A stretch of DNA of 64,000 nt, taken from positions 1,470,816 to 1,534,815 of the forward strand of contig MNCI01026399.1 in the NCBI GenBank assembly GCA_015680685.1, in the 5' to 3' direction. Shown piece by piece: positions 1 to 10,378 of the stretch. Numbering within the stretch: position 1 is the stretch's first letter; the number at the start of each line of letters is the position of its first letter. The translations under genes were made by a program, and so were the position numbers. Source of the stretch: Gnetum montanum (Eukaryota > Streptophyta > Gnetopsida > Gnetales > Gnetaceae). A model generated the notes under the pieces. The model had not been told where the DNA came from and ran no database searches. It saw only the letters and a list, made by a program, of their open reading frames with translations.

Positions 1-20
1 GTCATGGGGGTATGATGGGA

Positions 21-120
21 CACGATATCGCATGGGCCACGATATCGCATACGTGATATTGCGTCTGCTGCGATATCGCATGCCCTGCTATATCGCATCA
101 TCCCCCGTGATATCGCGGTG
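21..120 (+). repeat. GATATCGC palindromic array in the U3 of LTR H
   Basis: About six spaced copies of GATATCGCAT or one-base variants lie immediately upstream of the TATA box at 133-140. The core CGATATCG is self-complementary. The placement suggests promoter or enhancer sites; the binding factor is unknown. Confidence 0.7.
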
Positions 121-132
121 CATCACCAAGTC

Positions 133-140
133 TATAAATA
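133..140 (+). promoter_or_regulatory. TATA box of LTR H
   Basis: TATAAATA lies just downstream of the palindrome array and upstream of the AATAAAGACGA part of the LTR, the expected position for the U3 promoter. Confidence 0.6.
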
Positions 141-856
141 AGAGGCGGGTCTCCCTTGTTTCAAAGTTTAGGCCTAGACCATAGCGAAACTCTGGCAGTT
201 TTACCTCTCCAGAGATAGAATAATTTCCATGTGCCTGTAGTAGGAGCTCCAAAGTGAACAGATCTTTATTCGAGCAAATATTGTACCTGAACACAAGTTT
301 GTGTACGAAAATAAAGACGAACTTCTTGGATAAACCTTATAGTACATGGAATAGGCTAAATAGGATTTTAATTATTGTTATTTATTGTTTATTGTTTAAA
401 TGCTTTATTAGTTGATTAATTCTCTCTCAACCCTTCTCCCATAGTTAAGTGCATTCAGTACGATTGCTTCAAGCATGTGCATTACGCTTGGTGATCCCAG
501 TAATGAATAGCATGTGGTAACTAAGGTTGCACTAGTTCAGGGTGTGAACAGTAAGTGGGAACGGATGCTGATGCTAGGTTAATTAAGGCTTAGTTAGTTA
601 GTTAACGTTAGTTAATTAATCTCTTCACCCTTCACCTCATTAGCATAGGAGATAAAATCGAAAAGATATAAAAATCAGATACCTCAGACTTATTTAACCA
701 TACAACTGTGACAAATACAAGTCTAGGAAGACAACGAACAATTAACCTTAAGTGTTCCATGAGGTGTATAGGCACTTAGTCTGCGAGTTCGACCGAATCG
801 CATGTGTAACGCTCGTAAGCATATGGTTGAGTGTAGGGGTACCTCGCCACTCATCA

Positions 857-1594
857 GAAGTGAAACTATTCGTTATAGTCATTGTCTTCCCAATTACACT
901 TGTGAAATGTAAAGGTATGGTTAAGTGTAATTGAGGCATATGATTTTTGTCATTTTTATGTTGTATGTCCTAAGCTGCTTAAGAATAAAGAAAAGAGAAT
1001 TAAAGATATTTAATTGCTAATTTAATTTAACTAGCTAATATTTAACTAATCCTATCATAAGCATTCATTCCCACTTGTCATACACATCCTAAATACATTT
1101 AATGCTACTAGGTTACCAAACGTTAGGCATTAATGGGATTACCAAGTAGTAAGCGTGTGCTTGAAGTGGTCATACTTATGTGCTTCATTTATCAATATTT
1201 AATCTAGCTTAATTTATTACTTAATCAATTATTTAATTACTTAAAGCATTAAAGGAAATTTCACAAAATACTAAATTCATAAAAGAAATAATTAATCAAT
1301 TTTAAAGTGTTGCAAGGTTTATCAAAATGTTTGTCTTTATTACCACACACAATATTGTCCTTAGGTACAATAGTGCTTGAATAAAGATCTGTATACTCTT
1401 TGACTCTTATTGTAGGCACTTAGAAAAATATTCTAACTTTCAAACAAGAAAAATACAAGAGCTTTGCTACAACTATGAGACTTATTATCATAAATGCAGC
1501 TGGTAAGTAGGTATTTATAGATGAAAATAGATATTGCATTGATGAGGCTATGTCGATAAGGCCTCGTTGATGTAATCCTTGACACAACTCATCA
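857..1594 (-). mobile_element. 3' LTR remnant of element C
   Basis: Homologous along its length to the 5' LTR of C (45636-46428), in the same minus orientation. A minus-strand TATA box (TATAAATA, 1512-1519) and U3 with GATG/TCGAT motifs are at the right end. The LTR begins TGATGAG at 1594 on the minus strand. The terminal roughly 100 bases are missing from the left end, where LTR H abuts. Confidence 0.8.
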
Positions 1595-1606
1595 TATCCC
1601 CATGAT
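1595..1606 (-). promoter_or_regulatory. Polypurine tract of element C
   Basis: On the minus strand CATGGGGATA directly precedes the LTR start TGATGAG. Element F has CGTGGCGGTA at the same place (53999-54008). This is where plus-strand DNA priming would occur. Confidence 0.55.
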
Positions 1607-1799
1607 TGAATAAAAACTCATCATCAAGTGAACAACAAAATGAGGAACAAGTTTTTTACAAAATATTTGGGAAGGTATAGAATTATTGACACACAAAACA
1701 ACACATGAACAACATGACAAAAACCAAGTGCTTGAGTGTACAGTTAGAATAATTACAAAAATTGGTGTTTAGGACAAAAAAATTGAACACAAGGATAAA

Positions 1800-3457
1800 A
1801 CTGACAAACACAACTCCTTTGATGGCATCAAGATGATGAAGAAGCTCAAACGGTCCTCAGTGGTGAAGGTTCCTAAGGCTCTGAAGGACTTTCTCCTACT
1901 TCAGGTGCACATGGTGGTTTAGGCGGTTATGGTTAACCTGCGATTGTTGCAACTTCTGGTGGAAGATGGAAGACATCCAATAGTGCCTTCATCTTCTCCT
2001 CCTTACCCCTCGGATCATGCATGGTCCATGTAGCATTGCCAATGTGGGCCAACATGGGAACATCCCAAGGATATGCCATTGCTAGGAATAGCTCCTTCAT
2101 GTTGATAAACTAGGCAATGAAAAGTTTGCATTCAACTTCAGACACTTTGAGAGCATTCTGCAACTCTTGGTAGTCATTCATCCTTTTAGCTAGGTTCTTA
2201 GTAGTTGGTCTCTAATTGGTGAATCATGCTATAAGAACCTTGAATTCAGCATTAGCAATTTCAAGCTTATGCTTGGTCTCCTTATGGATTTTGAACTTTG
2301 CCTTGTACAACAAGTATGAGCTAGCCACTTATTTCTCCAATTCTGGCTACAGTTTTCTAACAATTAGCATTGCCAAGTTTACATAATGAAGATTGGGAAG
2401 CTCCATATACTTTTTCATCTCCTTAATCTATAGCTCCTTCATGCAAATTTTTGCTTTATTGTAGTCATTGAGCCCATCAAAGATAGGCTATCAGATATCA
2501 CCTCCTTCCTTGAGTTGTTGGAGGGCCTCATTAAGTTTTGCCTTCATCATCTAGATATGTTTTTGATTGATCTCTTTCTATAGATCAACTTGATCTCTGT
2601 AGTGATTTTTGACCCTCTCAAATTTGAGGGCCTCATTTTTCTAGGTGACAATATTTATCATAGATTTTTGGCAAAGAGCTCAGACTTCCTCCATGGAGAG
2701 ATTTCTATTTTTGGCTGCCTATCTCCTTAGTTCAGTATTCACTGTAGTTAGCTACTCCTACTATTGATGGATGAAATTAGCCATTTGATGCTTTGCACAT
2801 CAACATTTCATAGGTGATGATTCTCTGCGGTCAGAATCACATTCTCCTAGAGAGTCTAGTCCAAGGCCTTTTGGATATTATGCATTGTGGCATTGGCCAA
2901 GGATTGATCAAAGACTATCATCTCCTTAGCATCTTCAAACTTTTTGAGCTTTCCTTAAAGCTCTTTGAAAGCTTCATCATGTGTTAATGCAAGGTACATA
3001 GGATCAACAAGATGGACTCTTAATTCAAAGACCTCCACAGCTAAGTGTTGGCTTTATGCTTGGGCTATTTTGAGTTTCCCTTCCAATATAATGCACTTTC
3101 CCTTTGCTTCTAGTAGGTTTGATTGGGTTGTAGTGATTGTATTAGGAAGATCAAAGATATCTAGAATCGGTTGCTTGGTTCCCACTAGTCAGTTTGACAA
3201 CTCCTTGTGTTGGGTTGCATTCAATCTATTGATAACTATTCCTACGGATGTCTACACATCTTTGAGTGCAAAAATGTCTGGTATAGATACCACAGTTGCA
3301 TTCAATGCTTTAGTAATTCTATCAACAATAACCTTTTTTGTTGTCTCCTGCCCATGGTGTTGCATCACCAAGATAGTTACCCCCTTGCCCTCCTCCAGGT
3401 GCACCAAAAAAGTAGCAACATTTCCAAAGATTTCTCAGAATTGCTATTTTTGCAAGA
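1800..3457 (-). pseudogene. Extra ORF of element C, C-terminal part (coiled coil), split by element A
   Basis: Minus-strand coding remnant with many stops. It aligns with the extra ORF of element F (54200-55800): both contain RMNDYQ.LQ followed by a segment ending in EEKM.ALL, with coiled-coil-like sequence before it. The reading continues across element A at 20712-21951, which holds the N-terminal part. In Athila-type elements this position, between integrase and 3' LTR, often holds an extra or 'envelope-like' ORF. No membrane segment or signal peptide is visible. The function is unknown. Confidence 0.65.
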
Positions 3458-3462
3458 GAGAT
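3458..3462. other. Target site duplication of element A, left copy
   Basis: GAGAT immediately precedes the LTR start TGAAACACC. The same five bases follow the 3' LTR at 20707-20711, the length expected for a Ty3/gypsy integrase. Confidence 0.75.
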
Positions 3463-3694
3463 TGAAACACCACAAAATTTTGAGCTTAGTACTTCTCCAA
3501 CAAGAATCGGGCTAAGTCATGATGTTCCTTGGCATGACTAAAAGCTTGAGGGCCCCACAGACAGCTTCAAGCGGAGTCGAATTCAACAACAATCAGGTCC
3601 CTGGGATCCACAGATGACCACGGCAACATCTGGTTTCAAACATGACAACTTCGGAGATCAAGATACTTAGCTTTCACTAAGTATGCATTCTCAG

Positions 3695-4085
3695 CCTATA
3701 CGCCAAGCCTATATGCTCAAGTTTATATTCTCAGCGTATATGCCTAATGTTCACAGCGTATACGCCCAGCGTGTACGCCCCTGATTGCATATACGCCCCA
3801 GATTGCATCTACAGCATATATGCCCAGCGTACACGGCCAGCGTACACGCCAGACATGTACACTTAGCAGGTATGACTGATGTATACACCCGACATGCAAT
3901 CCCTGAAGACGGCATGGAAGCAGCACTGCAAAGCAAGACTTGGTACAAGGCAGCAACCATCAGCGTATATGGCGTATACGCTCAGCATCCACAGTATATA
4001 CGCCCAGCACATCCAGCATATATGCCCAGTGTATACGCCCAGAGTCTACGCTCGCCTGATACAACGTATACGCCCAGCAAATGTA
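3695..4085 (+). repeat. GCGTATACGCCCA palindrome array in U3 of the 5' LTR of A
   Basis: Roughly 20 intact or mutated units of the form AGCGTATACGCC occur, often spaced by CCA or CAG, upstream of the TATA box. The core GCGTATACGC is a perfect 10-base palindrome with two CpG sites. The 3' LTR has the same array at about 19600-20015. The location suggests promoter or enhancer sites. Confidence 0.75.
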
Positions 4086-4171
4086 ACATGTTGTACACTT
4101 GTAAATTTCATTCTTTCACACTCGGTCAACATGCCACGTGTCACCTAACCCGAGTCTAACGTCGAAACCTG

Positions 4172-4179
4172 TATAAAAG
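4172..4179 (+). promoter_or_regulatory. TATA box of the 5' LTR of A
   Basis: TATAAAAG lies downstream of the palindrome array and is conserved in the 3' LTR at 20113-20120. Confidence 0.7.
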
Positions 4180-4733
4180 CCCCAATTTTTCACGAGATCC
4201 GGGTCGGTTGGCAATTTTGAGAAAGCAAAGAGAAAAGACGCTAATAATTAGAGCAGAGAATCTTATACGCTAGACCTCACCTATACGCTGAGCATATAGC
4301 CTCTATGCTGTGCCTACAGCTTGAACCAGCACACAGTCTTCCCTGCATCCACCGGGGCTATTCATTTGCCTTGTGTGAAAGTCACAACTGCGTTAGACCA
4401 GTGCATTGTAACTCTCACTTTGCAATAATATTGCTGCATTTTCTTTCTAAAATCTATTACAGTTTTGCATCAATTGTTGCATGTTTACTTTTTACGCTGT
4501 TTTACGTCTCCGCTCCGTTTACATCAGTTACGCTGTTTACGCTTCGTTTTACATCTTTTACGCCATTTACGTATAACCCAGCGTATAGCACCTCGGTGTA
4601 CGTTTGGGGAAATCCTTGCCTGATCCACGCGCGGACCATCCAAGGTACTCTACCTTCGTTCATTCTAGCTCGCACTCAGGTGAAGGTAGGGTCTTCTGTG
4701 CGTGTTCGGTGATCTCCCGGTCTCTGTTTAAAT

Positions 4734-4752
4734 TGGCACTAGAAGGAAGGCC
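4734..4752 (+). promoter_or_regulatory. Putative primer-binding site of element A
   Basis: TGGCACTAGAAGGAAGGCC follows the end of the 5' LTR. Element B has TGGTGCTAGAAGGAGGGCC in the corresponding place. It starts with TGG, complementary to a tRNA 3' CCA, but I cannot match the rest to a specific tRNA. Confidence 0.5.
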
Positions 4753-5453
4753 TCTACCTTAAACTTACTATGTTTCAGAACTCTCAACGTCTACGCTGTT
4801 GAGTATATACCAACCCTTTCTACAAACCTCCCAACGTTTACGCCGCTCAGTTTAAAACTTACTGTTTGTAAACTATCCAGCGTCTACGCTGCTCCGTTTA
4901 GAACTTATCATCTGCAAGTCTCCTAGCGTCTACGCTGTTAACCACACGCTGACTCTGTCTGCAAAATCCCCAGTGTCTACGCTGTCGAATATACGCCGCA
5001 CACACGCTGCGCTGTAGACTTTGTCTATGCTGCACACAGAACTCTGTTTACGTTGTTGACATATACGTTGCATGTTTTACGTTGCAGACTTTGCCTATGC
5101 TACACACAAGACCCTGTTTACGCTGCTGACATATACGCAGCTGCTAAGTTTTCATTGCACACTCTACGCCGTAGACTCATCTATATTGCCGCTCAGTATA
5201 CGCTACACTCTGCAAGCTGTAAACCCTATTTACGCTATGCACAGATGCTATCTACACTGCTTAGCGTATACACTATACGCACTACGCCGTAGATTCTCTA
5301 CGCTAACACTATACGCTGTCACTATATGCTGGTCGTTGAAGCCTATATGCTAAGACCTAGTCTATACGCTGTACACTACCAACGTAGGTTTACGCCACAC
5401 TAAGTACACCAATTTCACATCCCTACACTGTGTCACATTCTCAACTGTTCATC
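4753..5453 (+). repeat. TACGCTG-rich leader of element A
   Basis: This untranslated leader between primer site and gag has dozens of TCTACGCTG, TTTACGCTG and TATACGC units, mostly at 4780-5400. It resembles the LTR U3 array and the array around the start of the antisense gene (13990-14990). Element B lacks a comparable array in its shorter leader. The short ORFs here are repeat products. Confidence 0.7.
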
Positions 5454-8336
5454 ATGAACACCGCAAACACCACTGCTACAACCACCTAGGTGACAGACCT
5501 TGTAAGCACCATGGAAATTCAACAACCTGTGGTACAACCCACAGTGGGGCCTCGCCGTTCTTTTAGATTGCAAGGGAGGAACCCATCGTCCAACATCATA
5601 ACTCAAGACCAGTACAACTTCATATGTGTGAAAATACAAGCCAGCCTATCTGTGGACCGAGTTGAAATAGAAGTTAAGAGGTAATACGAACTTTTCTACA
5701 TGGGGGGACAAGAGTTCATTCCTTCCCCGTACGATATCATCCCTCTTCCAGAGCCTTACTCTGAGCTCATCACACAACTTCTCCTACAAAGGAGCCAGTC
5801 GCTAGATTAGCCTGTAGTAAATCCTCAACCGAAAGAGGAGGATGAATTCGCTGCCCAATCCGAACATGAAGATTCCTACCATACACTTAGTCCACAAACC
5901 TATGTCAACCTAATGTTTCATCCAACCACAGGGGAAATTACGTCCCTTCAACCATTTAGACTCACTCAAGCACAAATACCTCTGCCAGAAACATCTGCAC
6001 TTGTTCATATTCCTCCTGCAAGCGACCTGCAACTCAATACACTCCCTCTTGCTATTCTCCCTGCAGCAACCGTAGGCCCATCTTCGCAAGTACCACCCCC
6101 TCAAAATAACATAGGAGCAACCTTCTCGCCCCGAGTGATCGAGATGCCGCATGTGATACCGGCATCTATGTCTGCTCATTATATTCCCTGCATCCAAACT
6201 CACGGAGCCCCTTTCACCGCTGCAACCAAACAAGTTCAGGGGGTTCCTACACAAAACATGACCGTGCAATGGGCAGCGATGGGTGCTCAATGACACCAAC
6301 CCCCTCACTATAACATACCAGCTCACACAATTCCACCGGTAAACATTCCTCCAGGACAACCGCAACAACAACAATCCCTTACTTATAATGTGCCACCCCT
6401 AGTACCACCCGCTATAAATATCCCGCAAGTATAGCCTCCAACTACACAATTGTCCGTCTTCCAACCCACCACCCAACAATCTAACATGTACACCGTACAA
6501 CATCCCCAAGACGCTATCTCACCTAGCACCCAAGACTGGGCTGACACTAGAAAACTAATGCAAGAACTAACCGATGAGGTTAAATGCCTCAAGACAGCCG
6601 CTGACGGAGAGTTGAAGGTAGTAGATTTTTATCACGATGATCCTATCGGCTCTTCGGTTCTGCCCCTAACATTACCCAAGGGTGTATCATTGCCTACACT
6701 AACTAAATACAACTGGGAGACAGACCCCAATGCTCACCTTATAACATTTAGACTAGAATGCGCATTACTCCAGGTGTGGCCACATGCCATTTTGCGAGTG
6801 TTCCCTATGTCCCTCGTAGGGAGAGCACTTGATTGGTATCAGGCCTTGCCGAGAAACTCGATATTTTCCCTAGAGGAGTTGTTATATCAATTCGTTACCA
6901 AGTTCAAGTATAACTTGAAACCTGAAGCGACACTTGACAGCCTTATACAGGTCAAACAAGCACCTCTGGAACCTGTACAAAAATTTATCCAAAGGTGGAG
7001 TGCTGCTCTCAACGAGCTCCATTAGCCAATCCCAGAGACGTACCTCCTCACCATTCTAAAGGGGGCTATTAACGACGTTTTCAAATCGAAGTTAGATTAT
7101 CTCAATGCGCGTAACCTTAATGAAGTCTTTGTACAGATTAAAAATATAGAGGAGGTTGCCCGAAATAGCCATGATCCTGCATACTTAGCCTTTAAGAGCC
7201 AACACACTAAAAAAGACAAAGAAAAGGTTAAAACAACCATAGTAGCAATAGCAAAAACACAGAAAGCAAACGTGGGACAACAAAGCAAACCACCTGTTGC
7301 CCCTACTAATTATACTAAACCTACTCCCACGATTGCACCAGAATTGTCGTCATCGCAGAACCCAACACCGAACCGTACGAGAAACTTTGAGAGAAAAGAA
7401 CCATCCCAATACACACCACTACCCATGAAACCATCCTAGTTGTTCGACCAACTACTGAAGGCGGGGTTAATGAAACATAAGCAGTTGTCACCGGCAGCGA
7501 TCTAGAGACATGATCGGTTCTGTCAACTGGTTCAGAACCCAAGCCTGGCAACGCCGGATGAGCCTCTAGTACCAAAAGGTTTTAGAATGGATCGCTTCTA
7601 CGACTATCACCAACGTAATGGGCATGGCACGGATTACTATTTCACCCTGAAACAAGACATACAATGAATGATCGATGGAGGTCAAATCACTTTTGATGAG
7701 GCCCCCCCGGTCCAACTGCAAAACTAGGCCATGGGTGTGTATAAAGATCCTTTAAATACCAAATAGGCACCGTACGTTATTAACACAATCTACCTAGATA
7801 ATGAACCTGAAACACCTAGCATTAACACCGTCTACTCTGACCATGAACAACAAACGCTTAACAAGCCATTTGTAGTCTGTATTCCTCCCACTGCATCAAC
7901 ATCCATGCCTCGACCATCATACATCCCGCATCAGCCATATGTCATCCACGTACCCCCCGCCATAGCGACTTCTAACACCCCAACACGCGAAAAACCATAT
8001 GTAGTGTGTGTACCTCTCACCGCTACTTCCGAAAACTCACAGACACCTCCTATTCGGCTTGCCCCTTACGTAGTCTGAGTACCACCTGCCGTCGCAATAG
8101 CGGAGGTCCAACCTCCGCCTAAACCAACCCCTTACGTCGTTAGGACATCCGAAAGTCCTAATGAATACCAATCCTCCACCTCGCAAACGCAAAGTAAACC
8201 CAACCCTTACGTCATCAGGGTGCCCAGCCAGCCCTCGGCTCAACCGCATGTGACCGTCCAAACGCAACCTCGCCCGACTCCATACGTAGTACGAATCCCA
8301 AAACAACCTGAGGCTCCGAAATCAACTGTGCCCTAA
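5454..8336 (+). pseudogene. gag: gag of element A (Tat-type), broken by stops
   Basis: A single frame from ATG 5454 can be followed to 9650 with in-frame stops (for example 5487, about 6292, 7023 and 8334), so this is the first part of a gag-protease polyprotein. The nucleocapsid assembly domain lies at about 6600-7200, with RALDWYQALP and FVTKFKYNLKP motifs typical of retrotransposon gag. A zinc-binding-like region follows near 7590 (FYDYHQRNGHGTDYY), whose intact form in B is FCDYHQMCGHDMDYC, the C/H pattern of Tat gag proteins. The C-terminal third is proline-rich with repeated PYVVRVP units. It would package genomic RNA into cytoplasmic particles. Many stops appear to derive from CAG, CGA or TGG codons, as expected from cytosine deamination. 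Confidence 0.85.
7860..8310 (+). repeat. PYVVRVP-type repeats in the gag linker of A
   Basis: In the gag frame at least seven units of the form (K/T/N/A)PYVV(R/C)(V/I)P are separated by 10-30 mostly Pro/Ser/Thr residues. Element B has three shorter equivalents (PFVLRVP, SFIIRAP, PFIIRAP). This looks like an expanded linear motif in a disordered linker between the zinc-binding part of gag and the protease. Confidence 0.65.
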
Positions 8337-9650
8337 CGCCACACACGAGAACACTTAGCGGATAAGCTCACACGTGAACTCTTGGAGAAGGAGCATCAAC
8401 GACTAGCCTTAGGACCTCCTAAACCTACCCCGCTCAACGCAGTGGCCATGACACAACCTAACCATAATCCGAACACAGTCCATGAGGGTGAACCATCCAG
8501 AAAACATGATACGTCTAAAGTAGCGGTTCCGGGCAAAAATGACAAACCAACGATGCACAAAATAAAACTGTTGGGCCCAATGGACCAAGTCACCGCCGAT
8601 AAACATGCACCCAACAGTAGAGACTTAGCAACAGCCCTAACACAAGTCACGCAAGCACTCAAACAAAAGAATACTTCATTGAGCTTATATGACTTAGTTT
8701 TAACATCTCAAACACATCGCGAAGCTTTGGTGCGCATGCTAACATCTATCCTAGTAAGCGAGGAATTGCCTCCAAATGAACCTTCCATTCATGCGGTAAT
8801 GGACTCACCCCAAGGATCAACTTCCAAACCATTAAGTTTCCACAACAATAACATCAAGGTGGATAAGAAAACAGGGGAGATAACAACCCCCCCTATGTTC
8901 ATAACAATACGAGTAAACAAATTCAAGATACATAAGGTCCATGTAGATGATGGAGCTGCCACAAACGTAGTACCATATCCCATCGTCGAACAACTGGGGC
9001 TTACAGAGTTAATCAAACCAACTGCCACCACATGCTTGAAATCATTCAGCGGTTCGCACGTGATAGTTAAAGGCACTGTGACTTTAGACTTCATAGTAGG
9101 GGACCAATTCCCCACATTCGCTGACTTCATAGTAATTGATGAAATGCCAGGATTCAACCTAATATTAGGAAGGCCCTGGTTAGCCCAACTGAAAGTAGTG
9201 TCATCCCCTATACACCAAGAGATTCATGTGCCTTATGAAGGTGGTGAAATCATCATACACGGGAAGGCTGCTACACCCATCATTTCATCGTACATAGACA
9301 CAGACCAAGGCTTAGAGGTTAAGCTCGAAGAGCCCAGACAACACGACGTAAATGAACAACAACTAGTAGGCGGTAATCCTTTAAGCACAGAAGAAAACCC
9401 ACCTAAAATAGAAATACCCGGGCCTGACATTGTGGATACGCAACCTCACTTAGAAACCACAACTGACATAGAAACCGTGATACATGCAGAAACGCAAGAA
9501 AACATTAACGCGGAAACAATTCCATCAGACGTCCCTTGGGCTGAATTACCATTCAACGTAATCAGCGAAGGGGACACTGAATATAGAATCATACCCGCTA
9601 ACACATCGCCTAACGTCAAAATGAGAAAAATCAAAAAACTACTAAAATAA
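8337..9650 (+). CDS. Aspartic protease region of element A
   Basis: Open for about 420 codons in the gag frame after the stop at 8334. The retropepsin-like core at about 8880-9230 has VHVDDGAATNVVP, where DDGA replaces the usual D-S/T-G active-site triplet, and further on FNLILGRPWL, the typical second conserved segment (I-L-G-R). The acidic, Glu/Thr-rich C-terminus ends at a double stop. The B protease has the same DDGA and FNLILGRSWL. The enzyme would cut the gag-pol polyprotein. The frame stops before RT in both elements, so RT must be reached by splicing or be expressed separately. Confidence 0.8.
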   Translation, partial: RHTREHLADKLTRELLEKEHQRLALGPPKPTPLNAVAMTQPNHNPNTVHEGEPSRKHDTSKVAVPGKNDKPTMHKIKLLGPMDQVTADKHAPNSRDLATALTQVTQALKQKNTSLSLYDLVLTSQTHREALVRMLTSILVSEELPPNEPSIHAVMDSPQGSTSKPLSFHNNNIKVDKKTGEITTPPMFITIRVNKFKIHKVHVDDGAATNVVPYPIVEQLGLTELIKPTATTCLKSFSGSHVIVKGTVTLDFIVGDQFPTFADFIVIDEMPGFNLILGRPWLAQLKVVSSPIHQEIHVPYEGGEIIIHGKAATPIISSYIDTDQGLEVKLEEPRQHDVNEQQLVGGNPLSTEENPPKIEIPGPDIVDTQPHLETTTDIETVIHAETQENINAETIPSDVPWAELPFNVISEGDTEYRIIPANTSPNVKMRKIKKLLK

Positions 9651-9655
9651 TAACA

Positions 9656-9935
9656 ATGCCATTGTTCAAAATGATGTTAAACTATAACAAGTCCAAAATG
9701 ACATAAAACTACATTCCAAGTCCAAAATGACGTTAAACTATCATGTCTGCAACGACATAAAACTAGCCATGATCAGCAATGGTCGGTCAACCGAGAAATC
9801 CACCCGTGTCATTCGAAATGTCCTTTGCTTATGCTCGGGTCTGAAGTGGCCTTAAACTACGCATATGGCCCAAAATGGCCTTAAAATAGTGCGAATCTGG
9901 CCCGAAATGGCCTTAAACAGATCATCCACTTAGAC
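9656..9935 (+). repeat. Dyad array 1 of element A (PR / antisense-gene boundary)
   Basis: About seven or eight copies of a 20-odd-base unit: GTC-N6-GAC-N3-AAACT near 9670-9765 (for example GTCCAAAATGACGTTAAACT) and GGCC-N6-GGCC-TTAAA(C) at about 9855-9920. Both versions have self-complementary arms around a 6-base spacer. The same unit occurs at the other two gene boundaries of A and at all three of B. Confidence 0.8.
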
Positions 9936-10378
9936 TTTGTTTTCCTTTCCAATTTCGGCTCACTGTTCGAATTTACGCTTGCATTGCCATGTTTTCCCCT
10001 TTTGCAATTATCTTTCGCCCGTAATTACAGTTCTACTTACGATTACATCTGTGCATTACACTTAAACTTTAAAAACAAACCAAAACATTTTACATTGCCG
10101 TGTCGTGTTTGCAATTAAACTCAAAATCAACAAAAAAAAATCATTTTTCATATATATACATGCAATGATGTACAATTACAAGAGTTAACTGTTTTCATCT
10201 ATCTGTTCAACATAACTCGAAATTTTCAATTTACAAGTCCCGTATAAATTTGAGTCTGAATAATTTCACAATAAAAAAATATGATAAAAACTAAAATAAA
10301 CTAAAAATCCGGGATGGGAGGATCATCCCCTTTAGACCCGCTGGCATCATGGGCCCCGGCTCCATTAGGGCCAACTTC
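9936..10378. other. AT-rich spacer downstream of the antisense gene of A
   Basis: Mostly AT-rich sequence with an A-run at about 10131-10140 and TATATATACATG at about 10150. I see no ORF of note. It would hold the 3' UTR and polyadenylation region of the minus-strand gene; no specific signal could be assigned. A minus-strand frame of the last exon could extend to about 10308. Confidence 0.4.

Larger units (their letters stand above)
1..856 (+). mobile_element. LTR of Athila-type element H, left-truncated by the window
   Basis: Plus-strand LTR that enters from the left edge and ends in ...ACTCATCA at 856. It matches the plus-strand LTR of element D (48760-49641): the transcribed part with AATAAAGACGA, then an AT-rich stretch, then a terminal block containing GGTTGAGTGTAGGG. 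A TATA box follows upstream repeats. No primer-binding site follows 856, so this is either the 3' LTR of an element to the left or a solo LTR. It abuts the interior of an oppositely oriented LTR (857 onward), suggesting insertion into the 3' LTR of element C. Confidence 0.75.
3463..4729 (+). mobile_element. 5' LTR of element A (3' end deleted)
   Basis: Matches the 3' LTR at 19376-20706 from TGAAACACC to TCTCTGTTT. The final roughly 36 bases of the 3' LTR, ending GGTACA, are absent here, and the primer-site region follows directly. TATAAAAG at 4172-4179 is the TATA box, and the upstream U3 is an array of GCGTATACGC-like palindromes. Short ORFs across the array are products of the repeat, not genes. 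Confidence 0.85.

Noticed and set aside
3744-4159. Overlapping ORFs of 70-124 codons rich in Tyr/Ala/Pro on both strands
   Set aside because: They are translations of the GCGTATACGCCCA tandem array in the LTR; the same happens at 19607-20161 and 4305-5353.
8789-9157. Long minus-strand ORFs opposite the protease of A (122 codons) and elsewhere opposite pol
   Set aside because: Shadow frames of well-supported plus-strand coding sequence; no own motifs or conservation.
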